From Datisca glomerata (lineage: Eukaryota > Streptophyta > Magnoliopsida > Cucurbitales > Datiscaceae), in contig QANY01013855.1 in the NCBI GenBank assembly GCA_003255025.1, forward strand, positions 215,524 through 279,523: a stretch of DNA of 64,000 bases, given 5' to 3'. The first letter of the stretch is position 1. Every line of letters starts with the position of its first letter. Below the pieces are notes generated by a model. It searched no databases. It was given only the letters and a program-made list of their open reading frames with translations, and was not told the origin of the DNA. A program made the position numbers and the translations under genes. Shown in pieces: positions 59,801 through 64,000 of the stretch.

Positions 59801-60755
59801 TGTTTGTCATGATTACAGAGTAAAAGGCATTTTTGCTTCATATTGGTATAGTACTACGTCAGAAATCATCAAAACAAAATTGGTCCAAATGTAAATAAGG
59901 TATGGACGTCCGTACCTGATAAAAACTGTATATATATGAGAGAGACATGGAGAGAATAGGGGAGGGAGAGATTACTTACCTATTTTGAAGAAAATACTAT
60001 GATTTTAGAGATTACTTACATATTTTGAGGGAGATTTAAAAAACAAAATCTTGAGTGAAAGATGGAGCAGACGTGGAAGGAGAGAGTGAGAGAGAGAGAC
60101 ATGGAAGGAGAGAGGAAGGAGAGAGACGTGGAAGGAGAGAGTGAGGGAGAGACGTGGAAGGAGAGAGAGATGTGGAAGGAGAGAGGGGGGAGAGATTTGG
60201 GAATTTTTTCAAAAAAATTAACATTTATGACATATGGGAGTTTGAATTCTTTTTATTGCTTTTCTATTTATTATATTATATGTTAATTAAGGGTCTAATA
60301 GGTAGTCTATTATTTTTTTGTGGGTTTATTTACACTGATTATTTTTTATTATTAAGAAATTATTTGTATATTTTACATTGATGGAGGAAAATGTGTGTAT
60401 TCCTGTTTAATGCCCAAAAATAGTGTACGGCGAAGTGTTGTAACCAAGTGGGCATATAGTTTTGTTTTAAACGGTTTTATATTGGGACAATATGGATTTC
60501 GGGTTATCCATTCATGATAAGTTTGATGCTATAGGTCCACTCCCAGTTGGCAAATATTGTCGTTGCCTCTGATTTATTCCCCTTTTGCTTACAGCTTTTC
60601 TTTTTGGAGGAATCAATGAACATAAAATCCTTAGTAACTCCTGTTTTTCAGGTGGTTATATGAAGTCCAGTGCCAGAGTTATTGCCGATTCAATTGAAAA
60701 TCTGTCGAAGAAAAGTTTGATAGATATGGAGACATCTTCTTCAGGCAGAATATAA
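53850..60755 (+). CDS. HDA2: Histone deacetylase HDA2 (class IV, HDAC11-like)
   Basis: Thirteen exons join in frame to 356 residues: 53850-53960, 54059-54114, 54725-54842, 55482-55544, 55791-55859, 55943-56109, 56220-56284, 56361-56407, 56608-56652, 56734-56784, 57167-57253, 57402-57489 and 60652-60755. All introns are GT-AG. The deacetylase fold covers about residues 40-345. Visible active-site parts are GGGFHHCSAGKGGGFCAYAD with His164-His165, DLDAHQGNGHE with zinc ligands Asp202 and His204, NAGTDILDGDPLG with Asp282, and GGYMKSS with catalytic Tyr325. All catalytic residues are present. The class IV call rests on HQGNGHE and the short overall length. It is expected to remove acetyl groups from lysines of histones or other proteins. 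The Ser-rich N-terminus (to residue 12) could be a targeting signal. The last intron is 3.2 kb and full of repeats. Confidence 0.95.
54897..54916 (+). repeat. (CT)n microsatellite in HDA2 intron 3
   Basis: A run of about ten CT dinucleotides (GCTCTCTCTCTCTCTCTAA) lies between exons 3 and 4. No other function is suggested. Confidence 0.9.
58250..58505 (+). repeat. Direct repeat inside HDA2 intron 12
   Basis: A block starting CCCCTAAAAATTAAGAAATT at 58262 returns as CCCCTAAAAACAAGAGATTG at 58437, and both lead into AATATGCATTTA. The copies are about 175 bp apart. They lie in a very AT-rich, probably transposon-derived part of the intron (57520-58900). Confidence 0.65.
59320..60200. repeat. Microsatellite cluster in HDA2 intron 12
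   Basis: A TA run (59325-59345), CT-rich stretches (59385-59485, including CCTTCCACGTCTCTCTCTTT), mixed TATG/TATA runs (59490-59720) and GA-rich units (60060-60190, including GACGTGGAAGGAGAGAG) follow each other. The CT-rich and GA-rich blocks are partly reverse complements, so they could pair into a long stem. Confidence 0.75.
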
Positions 60756-63004
60756 CAACCATGTGAATAAATATCTGTGCTGATCTTATCAATTTACGAA
60801 AGGTGAGACATCTGTAGTTGTGTTAGTCAGATATTCATTCGACCTTGTATATCTATGTGCCAAAGTTACAGGAAAGTTAATCAGAATCAGTATACGAATA
60901 TATTACAACTTGGTTATGTATATGTTTTATTGTTTTCGGTTAATGTATCAAGGTGATCGATCAACTTGATCCCTGTCGTCAGATCAAGACGTTGATATAT
61001 TTACAATTTGAAACTTGCTTTTGGGTTTTATGTTAGGACCTGAGCCATTTCAAGTCTCAAGTCAAGTGTTAGGCTTTGAGCTGTTACTAAGGTAATCCCA
61101 ATTGCGAATCACTATCATTTACCAAAATGAACAGAATCGTTTCAGCCAATTGCTAACAGCCCCCTCTGAGAAAAAAATCCAGCATCGCCACTATTTTTAT
61201 TAGGGTAACAATCAATCATGAACCAGAAGGTAGATAGTTTGTCTTTGTGACACTAACAAAATTGGGTATACTAAAAATGTAAAATAATGACATGGTAGCT
61301 GGTGCCTGTTGGATATAGAGGTTTATGATTTATCTACGAATTTTTTTCTCAGAGATCATATTTGACATTTCAAACATGAGCCGTCCATATATACCCAACC
61401 TGAGCCATTTCAAACATGAGATCATATTTGACAAATTTAACCCCAACAGAGGTCATGTTTGACAAATTTAGCTAAGTTCAGATCTCAACTTATAAAAGCA
61501 TTTCTAGTCCTTTTTTTTAGCTACAACACATATGAGCCGTCCATATATCCTATATCTACCGTCAAAGACAGCGTTGATCTCAATTCTACACCAAATGGCC
61601 ATATTATCCTCCCTCTAATCAAATGGTGAGTTGGGATTTTCTATTTGAAGTAACAGACTACAAACTAATAATTTGGGGAAAAGGGAACTTTTACAAACCC
61701 AAGACAACACGAAAATCTATGTAGTAGAGTGGTGACAATATCTAACACAATTTCGATTGGAAGAAATATAGTTAAGTTTTACAAGCCCAAGGCTTTGTCC
61801 CATAGCTTGAGCAAGCAAATATACATATAATATATATATTCTCCGGTTACCATTTCAAGGCTCACCTGAAGACAAAGGATGCCAACCCAATGCCTTTCTC
61901 TTCATTATTCTGACTCTGTCAGACTCAATGGATTCTACCATTTCATATTCCCTTTCCTCTTTTGTTTTTCTGTTACATAAAATTTGAGATATAAAGAAGA
62001 TTCAAAAAGCCTACACTTAGATTGGGAGTATTTGAATATTACCTATTCCATAATCGAAGAGTATAATTTATGTTATTTTTTTCATGAAAAACCAGATTAG
62101 TTGAGGTTTGAATTCTGTATAAGTGAAAAAATCACTGAATCACTACTGATCTAAATAACCTTAGTCATAATTCAAAAGTATTTATTCATTCAACTGTAAT
62201 TTCATATATAAGAGTGGATCAAATCATATATCAAATTTTATTTAATCAATTGATATATAAAGACTTAATTGATGAAAAAAAGTATTATAAAAATGTTGAA
62301 CATCAATTCAATTAATAAATGGTTGAAAAATTATTTGAAGTGATTAAAAGGAGTCCGCAAACGGAGATAGAATCACGCGGGGAGTTTGTTAGAGTTTTCA
62401 CATGAACCTCGAATCTACAGCTTTCCTTCCCTATAATTACAACAACTCTTTTTTCCTTAATTTTAGTTCCTTTTATTTTGTCCTTTTCTTCCTTTTATGG
62501 CTACTTGACTTTCACCCCATTATTGCCATCACTACAAGAACTACATATTTATACGTATATATTACGTGTATGTTACGACATAACAACAATCCTATTGTAA
62601 TTAGTATTATTTGTTTTCCGCGAACAAACAATTGGTTCAGTGAGAAAATTAATTTATTTCCTTGATAATGCCTAAGCTTTGAGTTCCCATAGGCGTTTGT
62701 TGGGGGTCACATACTTTTGGTCAAGTTTCAAGGCCAATATGGGTACACTGGAATAACATATTTGTACCATCCATTTGCTTAACAAAAAAAATTACGTTAT
62801 ATATTTTCCCGCTTATAAAAAATATATGTAAAAAAGACTTGCAACAATCAATGACAAGCCAGGTTGGCAAATATTGTTAACTCCTTAATTACACCAACAC
62901 TCATGAATCTGTTCAAGTCATTTTATTTTTGTGAAATTTGTAACTTAAGAAAAGCCAATTTTGAAGTTTAATTTAATAATGAATTTGATGTACTTACCAC
63001 ATAC
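60756..63004. other. HDA2 3' region and intergenic DNA
   Basis: AATAAA at 60766 is a possible HDA2 polyadenylation signal. From about 61330 to 61550 short words recur (GAGCCGTCCATATAT twice, CATATTTGACAAATTTA-like twice), suggesting a small local duplication. No gene is recognised; the hydrophobic frame at 62402-62665 is not supported. Confidence 0.35.
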
Positions 63005-63252
63005 TAAGGTCATTTTATGAAAAGTAATTCTAAATCAATCAAATTATTAATCAAATTTTAAGTGATTAAGTAATGTGTCATTTATTCATAGATTGTTTTG
63101 ATAAATCATGTTAATGAGTAAATAAAACTTTAATATAATGAATGATACACCATTTACTCACTTAAAACTTTTAAAATTATTTTCTTATATAAATTAAATT
63201 TGAAAAGTGATTCATAAATCTTAATTCCATTGGTAAAATAAAATGACCATGT
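63005..63252. mobile_element. Foldback/MITE-like element
   Basis: The left arm starts AAGGTCATTTTAT and the right arm ends ATAAAATGACCATG, its reverse complement. The inner parts also pair (TTTTAAGTGATTAAGTAATG with reverse-complemented TTTTAAGTGAGTAAATGGTG). The whole is a stem of about 115-120 bp per arm with many mismatches and a short loop near 63129. It codes for nothing. Confidence 0.55.
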
Positions 63253-63489
63253 GATGATAAAACGTTATTAAAACGACATCGAATATCTCTAGCTATCTTG
63301 GTAAGATACAGGTTTTGAGTAATAGCCGTTGTCATATCCTAAGTTTATACTTAAAGAAATGTTGTGCTAAATACAGATCTTTCCCGATATAGACATGTTA
63401 CTTTTATTAAATCATCTGCATCCTATCATCTAAATTTTTTAACTGACACTTTTGTTAAATGCTAAAAAATTGAGCGGTGCTAGAGGCAG

Positions 63490-63512
63490 TTGCACACGCG
63501 TCACGTGTGCAA
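63490..63512. promoter_or_regulatory. Palindrome with a G-box core
   Basis: TTGCACACG and CGTGTGCAA are perfect 9-bp inverted arms around CGTCA. The right arm overlaps TCACGTGT, a G-box/ABRE-type core bound by bZIP factors. No gene start is visible nearby, so a promoter role is speculative. Confidence 0.35.
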
Positions 63513-64000
63513 TCTCAATCGCTCACTAATTTAGATTTTAAGGTAAGACTCATCATACTGGACAGTTGAGATCATTGTGACTGCTAGATTAAGTTTGACG
63601 GAAAAATTTTATGGTACATGCATGGTATCGATATCAAAAAGTGATCTCATCTTTAAATCACAGCTTTAGTTGTGAGACTCGTGTGGGTGATCTACAAATG
63701 AGATCAATATTGGTATTGGCACCAAGCATGATCCTAAGTTGACGAGCTAGTAAGTACATTGATGAAATATAGTTGTACATCCATGTTGTTATGGATTTAA
63801 ACTACCTCACTCTCCTTTTCTATCTAGTTTTAATTAGTACTAATTAATTTTACATATATATTTTAGATCAAGTTTTAATAGCTTAAAAATTGACGGGTTT
63901 TTGCCAAAGGCGAAGCTGCGTGAAAAAATAGTTGTAAAACTTGATCAGTTTTATTCACATTATGCGATCGTTGGTTCGATTATTTAATATTGTCATAAAA
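63513..64000. other. AT-rich end of the window, nothing recognised
   Basis: No coding frame, RNA gene or clear repeat is seen in the last half kilobase. Confidence 0.4.

Noticed and set aside
62402..62665. Hydrophobic 87-residue protein
   Set aside because: No family resemblance, AT-rich composition bias, and no supporting splice or promoter structure.

Overview
The window is nuclear DNA of a flowering plant, almost certainly a eudicot. It holds four intron-rich genes with plant-specific or plant-type products, long AT-rich introns, TTTAGGG-type telomere-like DNA and several nested plant transposable elements. The species cannot be named from the sequence.

Layout. 1-2660: decayed 3' end of a Ty3/gypsy retrotransposon (Tat-like lineage) with two tandem-repeat arrays. 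4292-12549 (+): 13-exon gene for a Raf-like MAPKKK of the SIS8/EDR1 group, with one GC-AG intron. 14162-15794 (+): four-exon gene for CGLD27, a plastid membrane protein (DUF1230/Ycf36 family). 15981-19177: Ty1/copia element with two LTRs and a 5-bp target duplication, lacking most of pol. 19704-22100: a pararetrovirus-like fragment, an array of quasi-palindromes and telomere-like repeats. 23719-25336 (+): RTE1, two coding exons. 25920-30490: a longer, decayed relative of the pararetrovirus-like sequence. 31003-34478 (-): LINE ORF2 remnant. 34479-42340: Ty3/gypsy Tekay/Del-type chromovirus with a truncated 3' LTR. 44710-51330: Mutator-like element with a decayed DUF1985/Ulp1 protease gene, the N-terminal part of a mudrA transposase, and four large arrays of a short palindromic motif. 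It sits in a LINE ORF1 remnant (about 44450-44709 and 51571-52894, minus strand). 53850-60755 (+): 13-exon gene for histone deacetylase HDA2 (class IV, HDAC11-like). 60756-64000: AT-rich intergenic DNA with a foldback element.

The four host genes are independently transcribed units and all lie on the plus strand. The kinase family includes CTR1, and RTE1 acts at the ETR1 ethylene receptor, but this kinase belongs to the SIS8 branch, so their proximity is not evidence of a functional cluster. The most unusual structures are the palindrome arrays inside the Mutator-like element and the second, unrelated palindrome array at 20011-20695.
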